From NCBI RefSeq assembly GCF_900172225.1, contig NZ_FWFO01000001.1, forward strand, positions 1,798,001-1,862,000: DNA of 64,000 nucleotides. The letters run 5' to 3'. This DNA is from Falsiruegeria litorea R37 (GTDB lineage: Bacteria > Pseudomonadota > Alphaproteobacteria > Rhodobacterales > Rhodobacteraceae). The translations under genes and the position numbers were made by a program. Numbering within the stretch: position 1 is the stretch's first letter; each line of letters begins with the position of its first letter. Shown here piece after piece: positions 45,356-54,018 of the stretch. Below the pieces are notes generated by a model. It saw nothing but the letters and a program-made list of their open reading frames with translations, ran no database searches and was not told where the DNA came from.

Positions 45356-46507
45356 ATGTCCTTGTCCCGTTTCTGCTTTGCCGCTGTCTTTTCTGTGGCT
45401 GTTCCGACGTTGCAGGCCTCGGCCGCACCCTTGGACAGTGTCGAGGCCCTGGGCGAGGCGTTGTTTTTCGACACCAACCTGTCGGCCAACCGCACCCTGT
45501 CTTGCGCCAGCTGTCATAACGCCGAAGCCGGGTTTGCCGACCCCCGCGAAACGGAAGCGGGCAGGGCGGTTTCGCTTGGCGACGACGGGGTGTCCCTGGG
45601 CGATCGCAATGCCCCAACGGCGAGCTATGCGGCGCTTACACCTGCGTTCCACCTCAACGAAGACGGTGAATGGGTCGGGGGCATGTTCTGGGACGGGCGT
45701 GAACCGGATCTGGCCGGGCAGGCGGGTGGGCCGCCGCTGAACCCGATCGAGATGGGGATGGCAGGCAAACCGGCCGTCGCCGCGCGTTTGGCCGAAGACG
45801 CGAGTTATGTCTCTGCGTTTCAGGCGTTGTTCGATGTGGATGTCACGACCCAACCCGATCAGGCCTATGCCGCCATGACCCAGGCCATTGCGGCCTTTGA
45901 AACAACCGAGCAATTTGCGCCCTTTGACAGCAAGTATGACCGTTACCTGCGCGGCGAAGTGGAACTGACGCGGGATGAGGAGCTGGGCCGTGTCCTGTTC
46001 TTTTCCGAGCAGTTCACCAACTGCAACCAGTGCCACCAGTTGAAGACCAGCCCGCTTGACCCGGCCGAGACGTTCACCGACTACACCTATCACAACATCG
46101 GCGTGCCCCCGAACCTGAAAGCGCGGGCCGTGAACGGCGTTGCGGCGGGCACGCTGGACCTGGGGCTGCTTGCAAACCCATTGGTGGATGATCCGACGCA
46201 AGGCGGCAAATTCAAGGTGCCCACGTTGCGCAACGTGGCAGTCACCGGCCCTTACATGCACAACGGGGTGTTCAACGACCTGCGCACGGTGATCCTGTTC
46301 TACAACAAGTACAACACCAAAGCCAAAGCGCGCCAGATCAACCCCGAGACGGGCGAACCCTGGCGTTGGCCCGAGGTGCCACAGAACTTGGCGGTCAAGG
46401 AATTGACCCACGGGCCCGCGTTGGGCGACCAAAGGATTGACGCGCTGGTGGCGTTCTTGAAAACGCTGACGGACGAAAGATATGAGCCGCTGCTTGAGGA
46501 TGAATAG
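45356..46507 (+). CDS. di-haem cytochrome c peroxidase/MauG-family protein
   Basis: 383 residues. The signal peptide ends near LQASA-A. Two haem c attachment sites are present: CASCH at 50-54 and CNQCH at 223-227. The C-terminal sequence TLRNVAVTGPYMHNGVF is a hallmark of bacterial di-haem peroxidases. It acts in the periplasm, reducing hydrogen peroxide or, as in MauG, modifying a partner. No quinoprotein or methylamine genes lie nearby, so peroxidase is favoured. Confidence 0.92.
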   Translation: MSLSRFCFAAVFSVAVPTLQASAAPLDSVEALGEALFFDTNLSANRTLSCASCHNAEAGFADPRETEAGRAVSLGDDGVSLGDRNAPTASYAALTPAFHLNEDGEWVGGMFWDGREPDLAGQAGGPPLNPIEMGMAGKPAVAARLAEDASYVSAFQALFDVDVTTQPDQAYAAMTQAIAAFETTEQFAPFDSKYDRYLRGEVELTRDEELGRVLFFSEQFTNCNQCHQLKTSPLDPAETFTDYTYHNIGVPPNLKARAVNGVAAGTLDLGLLANPLVDDPTQGGKFKVPTLRNVAVTGPYMHNGVFNDLRTVILFYNKYNTKAKARQINPETGEPWRWPEVPQNLAVKELTHGPALGDQRIDALVAFLKTLTDERYEPLLEDE

Positions 46508-46520
46508 GCTATGCCGCAGA

Positions 46521-46534
46521 GCGGCGTAAGCCGC
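46521..46534 (+). terminator. weak hairpin after the di-haem peroxidase gene
   Basis: GCGGC pairs with GCCGC across a GTAA loop 14 bases beyond the stop codon. There is no T-run, so termination is uncertain. Confidence 0.35.
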
Positions 46535-46603
46535 GCTTGATTGCTGCGTTTACGCGGTCCTAGGCTGTTGGGGAAAGACTACCCAACGCTCGCAGGTCCG
46601 CCA

Positions 46604-47566
46604 ATGCCCCATGATGTACCCCATATCCCGCCCGAGACGCTTAAGAACTGGCAGCGTCTGGTCGATTTGGTGGCCCGTCTGGCGGATGTGCCCGCCAGCC
46701 TGATTATGAAGACGGACGACCCCGAACACTCGGTCCTGGTCACCAGCGAACACCCCGACAACCCCTATCCGGTGGGGATGGAGTTTCGGCTCAACCCCAA
46801 GCTCTATTGCCAGGGCGTGTTTGAAAACGATGGCGAACTGGTGGTCGAAGATGCCACTTGTGATCCCCGCTGGCAGGACAACGAGGATCTGGACCACGGC
46901 ATGTCGTTCTACATTGGCTTACCGCTGAAATGGCCTGATGGGGCGATCTTTGGCACCATCTGTGTGCTGGACCGCGACCGCAACCGCCGGGCACTGCTGT
47001 TTCGTGAGGGGTTGGCCCAGTTCGCGCGGTTGGTCGAGCAGGATTTGGCTTTGCTGCAAGAGGTTTACCTGCGCCGCGCGCTGGAGGTGAAGCTGACCGA
47101 GACGATGGAACATCTGGAACAGCGCGTCGATGACCGCACCCGCGCCTTGCAAGAGGCCAACACGGCCTTGCGCGTTCTGCTCAGCAGTGTCGAGGATGAC
47201 CGCCGCGCACGGGACGAGGAAATCCTGTCTCAGGTGCGGTCGATGGTCTGGCCCTATTTCGAGCGGCTGCGCGACCGGATCGGGCAGGCAGAGCCGCAGC
47301 GGTCGTATCTGGATCTGGCAGAACAGAACCTGGCCCAAATCACCTCGGCCATGACCGATCAACTGTCCGAGGCGTTTGCCATCATGACGCCCACCGAGAT
47401 CGAAGTGGCGCAGATGGTGATGGCGGGCAAGACAACCAAGGACATCGCCAAGGCGCTGTCGCGCGAAACCTCGACCATTGATTTTCACCGCAACAACATT
47501 CGGCGGAAATTGGGGTTGGAGGGGCGCGGGTCGAACCTGCGAAGCCATCTCCTTGCGATTTCGTGA
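46604..47566 (+). CDS. GAF-domain regulator with LuxR-type HTH
   Basis: 320 residues. The N-terminal GAF domain (about 15-160) contains YCQGVFENDGELVVEDA and SFYIGLPLKWPDGAIFGTICVLD. A coiled-coil stretch with HLEQRVDDRTRALQEAN follows at about 170-205, and the C-terminus is a GerE/LuxR helix-turn-helix (LTPTE-like MTPTEIEVAQMVMAGKTTKD, then STIDFHRNNIRRKLGL). It presumably senses a small molecule or redox state. The ATG at 46604 is chosen because the GAF domain starts soon after; 21 additional codons upstream look non-coding. Target genes unknown. Confidence 0.85.
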   Translation: MPHDVPHIPPETLKNWQRLVDLVARLADVPASLIMKTDDPEHSVLVTSEHPDNPYPVGMEFRLNPKLYCQGVFENDGELVVEDATCDPRWQDNEDLDHGMSFYIGLPLKWPDGAIFGTICVLDRDRNRRALLFREGLAQFARLVEQDLALLQEVYLRRALEVKLTETMEHLEQRVDDRTRALQEANTALRVLLSSVEDDRRARDEEILSQVRSMVWPYFERLRDRIGQAEPQRSYLDLAEQNLAQITSAMTDQLSEAFAIMTPTEIEVAQMVMAGKTTKDIAKALSRETSTIDFHRNNIRRKLGLEGRGSNLRSHLLAIS

Positions 47567-47691
47567 TCGCCGAATAGGGGGATTCCCCCCACATTTCCCC
47601 GTGATTTTTCTGATCTGATCCTGTGTTTCACTGGGGGCTAGCCTGTTCCCAGCATCCCGCTTTGGGGGGCTTGAGAACAGGGAGACAAAAA

Positions 47692-48678
47692 ATGGATCGC
47701 AAGGATCTGAAACCCACCATCCTGAACGGCCAGAAAGATGACATGGCCCCGGGCCTGTCCCGGCGCTCGTTCTTCATGGCCGCCGGGGCGGCGGGCGTGG
47801 GCGCATCGGCCGGGTTGATTGGGGCCAAACCGGCGCAGGCGCAGTCGCTGGCCTGGCAACAACCCGGCAACAACAACCATGTGGTCGATCTGCAGGGTAG
47901 CACGGGGCAGGCTTCAACCGGGGCTGTGGGCATCGACTACTACGGGCACTGCGCGATCAAGATCACCTCACCCAATGGGGCGACGGTGCTGTTCGATCCC
48001 TGGCGTGACGATCCGTCGGGGGCTTGGGGGCTGTGGTTCAAGAACGAGTTTCCGCAGATCCCGGTCGATATCACCATGTCCACCCACGCGCATTTCGACC
48101 ACGACGCCATCGAGCGTCCGGTGTCGACCATGGTGCTGGACCGGATGGCGGGACAGTTCGAGTTTGCGGACCTGAAGATCACCGGATTTGCCGACAAACA
48201 CGCCTGTGTCGCGCCGGGCTGGTACAATTGGACCAATGCCTTGGCCGAATTCGGGGTCGAGGCCTGCCCGCCCAACAACGTGGGCCACATGGATATGGTG
48301 GTCTATCTGGTGGAAACGGGTGGCATCCGCACGCTGATCTGGGGTGACAACCGCCACAACCCGCCGCAAGAGTTCTGGGATGCCATCGGGCAGGTCGATG
48401 TGCTGACCCTGCCAGTGGATGGATCACAGCACATCCTGAGCTTCGGGCAGGGCGACGACATCGTGTCCAAGCTGAAACCCAAAGTGATCATCCCGACACA
48501 TTACCTGAGCGAGACAACGTCTTATACGCTCACGACCCTGCAGGACGCGGATGAATGGGTGAAGGGACAACAGAGCTACAAGATGCTCGATAGTGCGTCG
48601 CTCAAATTGGAAGCGGGAGAAGTCGCTGGCATGAACAGTGAGTTCATGTATTTCGGCAATCACGCGCTCCAAGGGTAA
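47692..48678 (+). CDS. Tat-exported metallo-beta-lactamase-fold hydrolase
   Basis: 328 residues. A twin-arginine signal (LSRRSFFMAAGAAG, Arg 24-25) ends near PAQA-Q. The mature part has the metal motif THAHFDHDAIE (HxHxDH) and later ligands in GHMDMV, WGDNRH and PTHYL, resembling the UPF0173/UlaG-like branch. Export in folded form suggests it loads metal in the cytoplasm. GGAGA precedes the ATG at 47692; a longer frame upstream lacks this. Substrate unknown. Confidence 0.88.
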   Translation: MDRKDLKPTILNGQKDDMAPGLSRRSFFMAAGAAGVGASAGLIGAKPAQAQSLAWQQPGNNNHVVDLQGSTGQASTGAVGIDYYGHCAIKITSPNGATVLFDPWRDDPSGAWGLWFKNEFPQIPVDITMSTHAHFDHDAIERPVSTMVLDRMAGQFEFADLKITGFADKHACVAPGWYNWTNALAEFGVEACPPNNVGHMDMVVYLVETGGIRTLIWGDNRHNPPQEFWDAIGQVDVLTLPVDGSQHILSFGQGDDIVSKLKPKVIIPTHYLSETTSYTLTTLQDADEWVKGQQSYKMLDSASLKLEAGEVAGMNSEFMYFGNHALQG

Positions 48679-48778
48679 ACCAATGGCGCGGGGGGGCCCA
48701 TCCCCGACCGCGCCAGCGCCCGGAGGATGACCCGAACCCATCCGGGCCGCCGCCAACGCGACCCAGGTTGGCAGCAGA

Positions 48779-48810
48779 CCCCGACCAGCGGTACCAGTTG
48801 CTGGTCGGGG
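48779..48810. terminator. bidirectional hairpin between convergent genes
   Basis: An 11-bp perfect stem (CCCCGACCAGC at 48779-48789 with its complement at 48800-48810) sits between the convergent lactamase-fold gene and the small exported protein gene. It lacks a clear T-run but is well placed to terminate both. Confidence 0.6.
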
Positions 48811-48818
48811 ATAATCTA

Positions 48819-49223
48819 TTAGAAAGACAGCGAAAACTCGTCAGAGATGACAAAAGGCGCACGGAAGTCGTCGCCGATGTAGTAATACAGACCCTGTTTC
48901 TCGTCGTGCACAATCGAAAAACAACCCCAGTCCGGCTCTGCCCACAATCCGCTCCAGCTAGAGCAGTAGGCGTCGTCTTCGATTTTGTAGCGCGCCTCAG
49001 ACGGGGCTGAGTCGCCTTTCTTGATCCAGAGGGTCAAGCCGCTTTCAGCAAAGTACTGCCGCGTGTGCGTGCCAAAGTGCAGGCCCTGAACCGTTTTGCC
49101 CACCAGTAAATCGGTGATCTGTTGCGTGTTCAGTTTGACCTCGTCCGCGAAGGCCGTAGAGGCAAGAAGGATGTTGGCCACCACCAAAGACGGTACCAAA
49201 GGAGAGATTATCTTACGGGGCAA
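48819..49223 (-). CDS. small exported protein of unknown function, TTG start
   Basis: 134 residues from a TTG at 49223, which has AGGAGG seven bases upstream, the strongest start in the frame; about 57 further in-frame codons upstream look non-coding. The product starts with a signal peptide (core ISPLVPSLVVANILLASTAFA-D). The mature 105-residue domain has the segments LLVGKTVQGLHFGTHTRQYF and IEDDAYCSSW followed by GCFSIVHDE with a likely disulfide pair. It resembles small periplasmic or secreted DUF-type proteins, but I cannot name a family. Confidence 0.7.
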   Translation of the reverse strand: MPRKIISPLVPSLVVANILLASTAFADEVKLNTQQITDLLVGKTVQGLHFGTHTRQYFAESGLTLWIKKGDSAPSEARYKIEDDAYCSSWSGLWAEPDWGCFSIVHDEKQGLYYYIGDDFRAPFVISDEFSLSF

Positions 49224-49412
49224 TTTCGGCCTCCTGAAAATGGAATTGGCGCTCAGGCCATCATGTGTATCGGGTGACGCCTGCTTACGCTGAGCGGAGC
49301 TGAAGCAGAAATCATAGGATTGTGAGGTCAGCGCAATCTGGTTTCGACACATCGCAACGCAAAAGAGCGCCGAGAAATCCCGACGCTCTTTCACGATTTG
49401 TGTTGTTACGAC

Positions 49413-51500
49413 TTACTCTGCCGCGATCTTGATGACCGGCTGCATCTTCTCGAGCGTTTCGTCGCTGAGGTGGCATTTTACCTGATGCCCTTCGGCCAGG
49501 GTTCGCACCGGCGGCACCTCTTTCTCGCACAGGCCACCTGCGACTTCGGACTTCCAGCGGCAGCGCGTCTGGAACGGGCATCCCGGCGGCGGGTTCATGG
49601 CCGATGGGATATCGCCTTCTAGAACGATGTGCTCTTTCTCGACCGATGTATCGGCGATCGGAACCGCAGAAAGCAGCGCCTCGGTATAGGGGTGATAGGG
49701 GGGGCTGAAAACCTGATCGGTGGTGCCCAACTCGACCACATGGCCCAGATACATCACCATGACGCGGTCCGACAGGTAGCGGACGATCGACAGGTCATGC
49801 GAGATGAACAGAAGCGTTGTTTTCTGCTCGCGCTGGATCTCCATCAACAGGTCGGTCACCGCCGCCTGCACGGACACATCCAGGGCCGAGACGGGTTCAT
49901 CCGCCACAACGATGCGCGCGTCACCAGCAAAGGCACGGGCAATCCCAACACGCTGTTTCTGACCACCTGACAGTTGTCGGGGCATTCGCTCGGCAAAGGC
50001 GCGGGGCAGTTTCACCAGATCGAGCAGTTCCAGCATCCGCTTCCTGCGCTCGGCCTCGGAATTGCCGATGCCAAAGATTTCCAGCGCGCGGATAATCTGC
50101 CGCCCCACAGTCATCGACGGGTTCAGCGTGTCAAACGGGTTCTGGAACACCATCTGAACCTCGCCGACGGTCTTGGCGTCACGCTCTTCGATGGGCAGGC
50201 TTTCGATGTTTCGGTTGTCCAGCAGGATCTGACCATCGGTGGCTGTCTCCAACCCCATCAGAACCTTGGCAAAGGTCGACTTACCGCACCCGGATTCGCC
50301 CACGATGGCCAGCGTCTCGGATTCCCGCGCCTCGAAGGACAGGGTCTCGTTGGCTTTGACCACCTTTGTCTCGCCGCCGCCAAACAGCGCGTTGGCCGCG
50401 ACCTCATAGTATTTCTTGAGGTTGTCCATCTTGAGGACGACCTTGCCGATCTCGCCCTTTTCTTTCTGGTCGGCCAGCTCCAAAGGCGCGTTCCAATCAA
50501 TCTCCTGGAACTTCAGGCAGCGGGTGTGGTGTCGGTCGTTGCCGGGCACTGGCTCCATCAGGATGTCGGTCGCGTCACAGCGACCTTCTTCGAAATAATC
50601 GCAGCGCGGGCCAAAGTTGCAGCCGGGCGGGCGTTCATGGGGCAGGGGGAAGTTGCCCGGAATAGCGATCAGCGGGCGCGCGTTCTTGTCGGCCCCCGGC
50701 AGGGGGATCGAGCGGAACAACGCCTGCGTATAGGGGTGCTGCATCTCGTCAAAGACGTCCTTGATCGAGCCGCGCTCGACCGCCTCACCCGAGTACATCA
50801 CGCACAGCCGATCACAGGTTTCCAGAACCAGACCCAGGTTGTGCGAAATGAACAGCATCGAGGTGCCGTATTTCTTGCCCAGATCCTTGACCAGTTCGAC
50901 CACCGCGGCCTCGACCGTCACGTCGAGCGCGGTTGTGGGTTCGTCCAGGATGAGCAGCGCCGGTTTCGACATCAGCGCCATGGCAATGACGATCCGCTGC
51001 TGTTGGCCTCCCGACAGCTGATGCGGGAACGAATTCAGCATCCGCTCGGGGTCGGGCAGGCGCACGTCGGTGACCACTTCCAAAGCGCGGGCATAGGCTT
51101 CTTCCTTGCTCACGCCTTCGTGGATCATCGGCACTTCCATCAGCTGTCTGCCGATCTTCATCGCTGGGTTCAGCGAGGCCATCGGCTCCTGATAGATCAT
51201 CGCGATCTCGTTGCCGCGAATGTCGCGCAGCTCTTCGGCGCTCATCTCGGCCAGATCACGGCCCTTGAATTTGATCGTACCACCAACGACACGGCCATTC
51301 TTGCCAAGGTCCTGCATCACTCCCAGGGCCACGGTGGATTTGCCGCAACCGGATTCACCCACAAGACCAACGGCCTCGCCGGGTTGCACCGCGACCGAGA
51401 AATCCATCACGGCGGGGATTTCCCGCAGGCGGGTAAAGAATGAGATGGACAGCTTGTCGATCTCCAGGATCGGGCCGTCATAGTCCGCCATTTTGTTCAT
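49413..51500 (-). CDS. fused dual-ATPase of a peptide-type ABC importer (DppD-DppF fusion)
   Basis: 695 residues with two complete ABC modules. Both Walker A motifs read GESGCGKST; the signatures are LSGGQQQRI and LSGGQKQRV; the Walker B motifs are LLILDEPTTALD and IVVADEPVSALD. Each half has its oligopeptide C-terminal extension with cysteines (CNFGPRCDYF and CPFQTRCRW). The ATG at 51500 follows GGGAGAAGC. It is the last gene of the second importer operon. In the first importer of this window the two ATPases are separate genes. Confidence 0.93.
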   Translation of the reverse strand: MNKMADYDGPILEIDKLSISFFTRLREIPAVMDFSVAVQPGEAVGLVGESGCGKSTVALGVMQDLGKNGRVVGGTIKFKGRDLAEMSAEELRDIRGNEIAMIYQEPMASLNPAMKIGRQLMEVPMIHEGVSKEEAYARALEVVTDVRLPDPERMLNSFPHQLSGGQQQRIVIAMALMSKPALLILDEPTTALDVTVEAAVVELVKDLGKKYGTSMLFISHNLGLVLETCDRLCVMYSGEAVERGSIKDVFDEMQHPYTQALFRSIPLPGADKNARPLIAIPGNFPLPHERPPGCNFGPRCDYFEEGRCDATDILMEPVPGNDRHHTRCLKFQEIDWNAPLELADQKEKGEIGKVVLKMDNLKKYYEVAANALFGGGETKVVKANETLSFEARESETLAIVGESGCGKSTFAKVLMGLETATDGQILLDNRNIESLPIEERDAKTVGEVQMVFQNPFDTLNPSMTVGRQIIRALEIFGIGNSEAERRKRMLELLDLVKLPRAFAERMPRQLSGGQKQRVGIARAFAGDARIVVADEPVSALDVSVQAAVTDLLMEIQREQKTTLLFISHDLSIVRYLSDRVMVMYLGHVVELGTTDQVFSPPYHPYTEALLSAVPIADTSVEKEHIVLEGDIPSAMNPPPGCPFQTRCRWKSEVAGGLCEKEVPPVRTLAEGHQVKCHLSDETLEKMQPVIKIAAE

Positions 51501-51563
51501 TTTGCTTCTCCCAGACAAAGGTGGATCAACCCATCTTCATCTTTTCGAAAATACTCCGGGGGT

Positions 51564-51582
51564 CCGGGGGCAGCGCCCCCGG
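51564..51582. repeat. GC-rich extragenic palindrome inside importer operon 2
   Basis: CCGGGGG, a CAGCG loop and CCCCCGG form a perfect hairpin between the permease and the ATPase genes. I associate such palindromes with intergenic elements in Roseobacter-group genomes, from general knowledge only. It may tune expression of the downstream ATPase. Confidence 0.6.
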
Positions 51583-51593
51583 CCTCGATCACA

Positions 51594-52808
51594 TCAGTCC
51601 TTCAGACTTTCTTCGCGCAGACCATCTGCCAGCAGGTTCAGACCCAGCACCAGGCTCAGCAGCGCCAAGGCGGGCGGCAGGGCAGGGTGCAGATAGATCG
51701 ACAAGAGCTTGCGGCCCTCGTTGATGGTCGATCCCCAGTCGGGGCTTTCCGGCGGCAGGCCCAGGCCAAAGAAGCCCAAGGTCCCCAGAAGGATGGTGGT
51801 ATAGCCGATGCGCAGGCAGAAATCGACGATCAGGGGCCCGCGTGCGTTGGGCAGGATCTCCCACAGCATGATGTACCATGGACCTTCGCCGCGCGTTTGC
51901 GCCGCCGCTACATAGTCGCGGGTTTTGATGTCCAGCGCCAGGCCGCGCACGATGCGGAACACCGTAGGCGAGTTGACGAAGACCACCGACACAAACACCA
52001 CCAGAATGCCACCCGGAATGTCGAACGGGTCGAGCACCGAAGGCAGGCCTGGGATCGCCACGTCGCCATTGTTGACCACGTAACCGCTGGTCGAGATCAG
52101 CGCCAGATACAGCCAGATCGCAACACCCAAGACCCCGATCAGCAGCGGTGTGCGGAAGTTGGGGCGGGTGTAGTAGCGCGAGTTCAGCAGAACGCCGATG
52201 AACACGATCGGGAAGATGAACAGCACGGCGGCCATGTAGTTCGGCACACCGGTTGCCACGATCTCGGGCGTGACCAGCAGGTAGAACAACAAGATCACCG
52301 GGAAGGCCAGGATCAGGTTCGCGAGGAACGACAGGAAGGTGTCGAGACGCCCACCGTAGTAACCTGCGGGCAGGCCCAGGGTGATGCCGACCATAAAGGC
52401 AAAGAGCGTCGCTAGCGGTGCGATCTGCACCACGATCCAGGCCCCGCTGACCATGCGGCTGAAGACATCACGCGCGAGGTTGTCACCGCCCAGCAGATAC
52501 CAGGCATACTCGCCATCTTCGGCACCACGTAGGGGTGTGCCCGGAACCTTGTTCTTCATGCCCGAAACTTGGCTAAGCGGGTCATGGGTCACGATCAGGT
52601 CCATGGCCCCAAAGATGCCGGTGAAGACCCAGAACATGACAAGGCCAAAGCCGATCATGCCAATAGGGCTGTCAAAGAGTTTGCCATAAAGGCCCAGGCG
52701 ACGCTTGAACGCGACGGACAGGGCAAAGAGAAGGATCAGCGCGACCCAAACGGACGAGAACTGATACAGCACGCGTCCGATGATTTCCATTGTCGAAAGG
52801 GGTTCCAT
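51594..52808 (-). CDS. ABC importer permease, DppC type (extended)
   Basis: 404 residues, about 100 longer than usual DppC proteins. The extra length is an inserted region with four to five additional hydrophobic segments (about 190-260) between the standard helices. The EAA loop (VAAAQTRGEGPWYIMLWEILPNARGP) and the C-terminus GLNLLADGLREESLKD are conserved. It forms the importer channel with the DppB-type permease encoded 15 bases upstream. Confidence 0.9.
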   Translation of the reverse strand: MEPLSTMEIIGRVLYQFSSVWVALILLFALSVAFKRRLGLYGKLFDSPIGMIGFGLVMFWVFTGIFGAMDLIVTHDPLSQVSGMKNKVPGTPLRGAEDGEYAWYLLGGDNLARDVFSRMVSGAWIVVQIAPLATLFAFMVGITLGLPAGYYGGRLDTFLSFLANLILAFPVILLFYLLVTPEIVATGVPNYMAAVLFIFPIVFIGVLLNSRYYTRPNFRTPLLIGVLGVAIWLYLALISTSGYVVNNGDVAIPGLPSVLDPFDIPGGILVVFVSVVFVNSPTVFRIVRGLALDIKTRDYVAAAQTRGEGPWYIMLWEILPNARGPLIVDFCLRIGYTTILLGTLGFFGLGLPPESPDWGSTINEGRKLLSIYLHPALPPALALLSLVLGLNLLADGLREESLKD

Positions 52809-52823
52809 AAGTCTTTTTCTCCC

Positions 52824-53870
52824 TTACGAAATGCGGATGCGCGGGTTGAGGTAGACATAGCCGATGTCCGAGATGAGCTGCGTGAACAGCACCACAAAGA
52901 CCGACACGACCGAGATCGCCAGCAGCAGCTGGATGTCATTGTTGCCCGCAGCCTGAACCAGTGCCCAGCCGAAGCCCTTGTAGTTGAACAGGGTCTCGAC
53001 GATCACCACGCCGTTCAGCAGCCATGGGAACTGCAGCATGATGACGGTAAAGGGCGCGATCAGCGCGTTGCGCAGGGCGTGTTTCATCACGATGTTGGGG
53101 AACGATACCCCCTTAAGCCGCGCGGTTCGGATGTATTGCGCCGTCATGACCTCGGTCATCGAGGCTCGCGTCATCCGGGCGATATAGCCCATGCCATAAA
53201 GCGAAATGGTCAGCACCGGCAGGAAGAAGTTCTCGAATGTCGGATTGTCCATCGCCGAAGTCGCCGTGCCCTTGAACCATTTCAGGCCCACGGTGGACGA
53301 GGTGAAGATCGCGATGAAGATAACACCCGACACATATTCAGGTGTCGCCGTGGTTATGATCGAAAAGGTAGACAGCGACCGATCCAGAAAGGATCCCTCT
53401 CTCATCCCGGCCAGGACACCCACGATCAACGCCGAGGGGATCATCAGCACCAGAACCCAGAACATCAGGTAGCCGGTGTTGCCCAGGCGTTTGGACACGA
53501 TTTTGCCCACATCGTCTTTGAAAACTGTGGATTGGCCCCATTCGCCCTGCAATACGCCACAGAATGTGGCGGTGTCTTCGGGGGCGACCCCGGGACGGAC
53601 ACAGTTTCCAACCACCTGGCCGTCAGCCAGTGTATTGGTGAACCCAGGCGCGACGCCCAGCCACTGGCCATATTTCACCAGCAATGGCTGTGAATAGCCC
53701 CGATTTTCCAGCCAGGCGGCGACTTGTTCGTCGCTCATGCGCTGGTTGCCTTGGGTCTTGGCGAGTTTTTCCAGGTTTGGATAAAGGTTGGTCAGAAAGA
53801 AGACCACGAAAGTAAGGCAAAGCGCTGTAAGCACCATGACGCCAAACCGTCGGAGTATGAACAGTCCCAT
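52824..53870 (-). CDS. ABC importer permease, DppB type
   Basis: 348 residues. The N-terminus (ILRRFGVMVLTALCLTFVVF) and EAA loop (RTARLKGVSFPNIVMKHALRN) identify the group. A large periplasmic segment between helices 1 and 2 (about 30-125) is longer than in operon 1. Second gene of operon 2 on the minus strand, after the binding protein. Confidence 0.92.
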   Translation of the reverse strand: MGLFILRRFGVMVLTALCLTFVVFFLTNLYPNLEKLAKTQGNQRMSDEQVAAWLENRGYSQPLLVKYGQWLGVAPGFTNTLADGQVVGNCVRPGVAPEDTATFCGVLQGEWGQSTVFKDDVGKIVSKRLGNTGYLMFWVLVLMIPSALIVGVLAGMREGSFLDRSLSTFSIITTATPEYVSGVIFIAIFTSSTVGLKWFKGTATSAMDNPTFENFFLPVLTISLYGMGYIARMTRASMTEVMTAQYIRTARLKGVSFPNIVMKHALRNALIAPFTVIMLQFPWLLNGVVIVETLFNYKGFGWALVQAAGNNDIQLLLAISVVSVFVVLFTQLISDIGYVYLNPRIRIS

Positions 53871-53968
53871 GATGGCCCCTGTCGGTCAGGTCTATCCGCA
53901 GTACAGTTTTGGACCATTGTCTGGCCTCTGACACCGGTGCTTGGCACTCGGCTGTCTGCGGCTGGATA

Positions 53969-53991
53969 GGGGGGCCGAAGACCGGCCCCCC
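53969..53991 (-). promoter_or_regulatory. intercistronic hairpin after binding-protein gene of importer 2
   Basis: A 9-bp perfect GC-rich stem (GGGGGGCCG at 53969-53977 with 53983-53991, 5-nt loop) lies between the binding-protein stop and the permease start, mirroring the hairpin in importer operon 1. It likely raises binding-protein mRNA over the rest. Confidence 0.6.
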
Positions 53992-54018
53992 GATTGGGAG
54001 ATTTTTCAGGCGGTCAGC

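Noticed and set aside
49974-51443. A 489-codon plus-strand frame opposite the fused ATPase
   Set aside because: Antisense of a gene with two full sets of ABC motifs.
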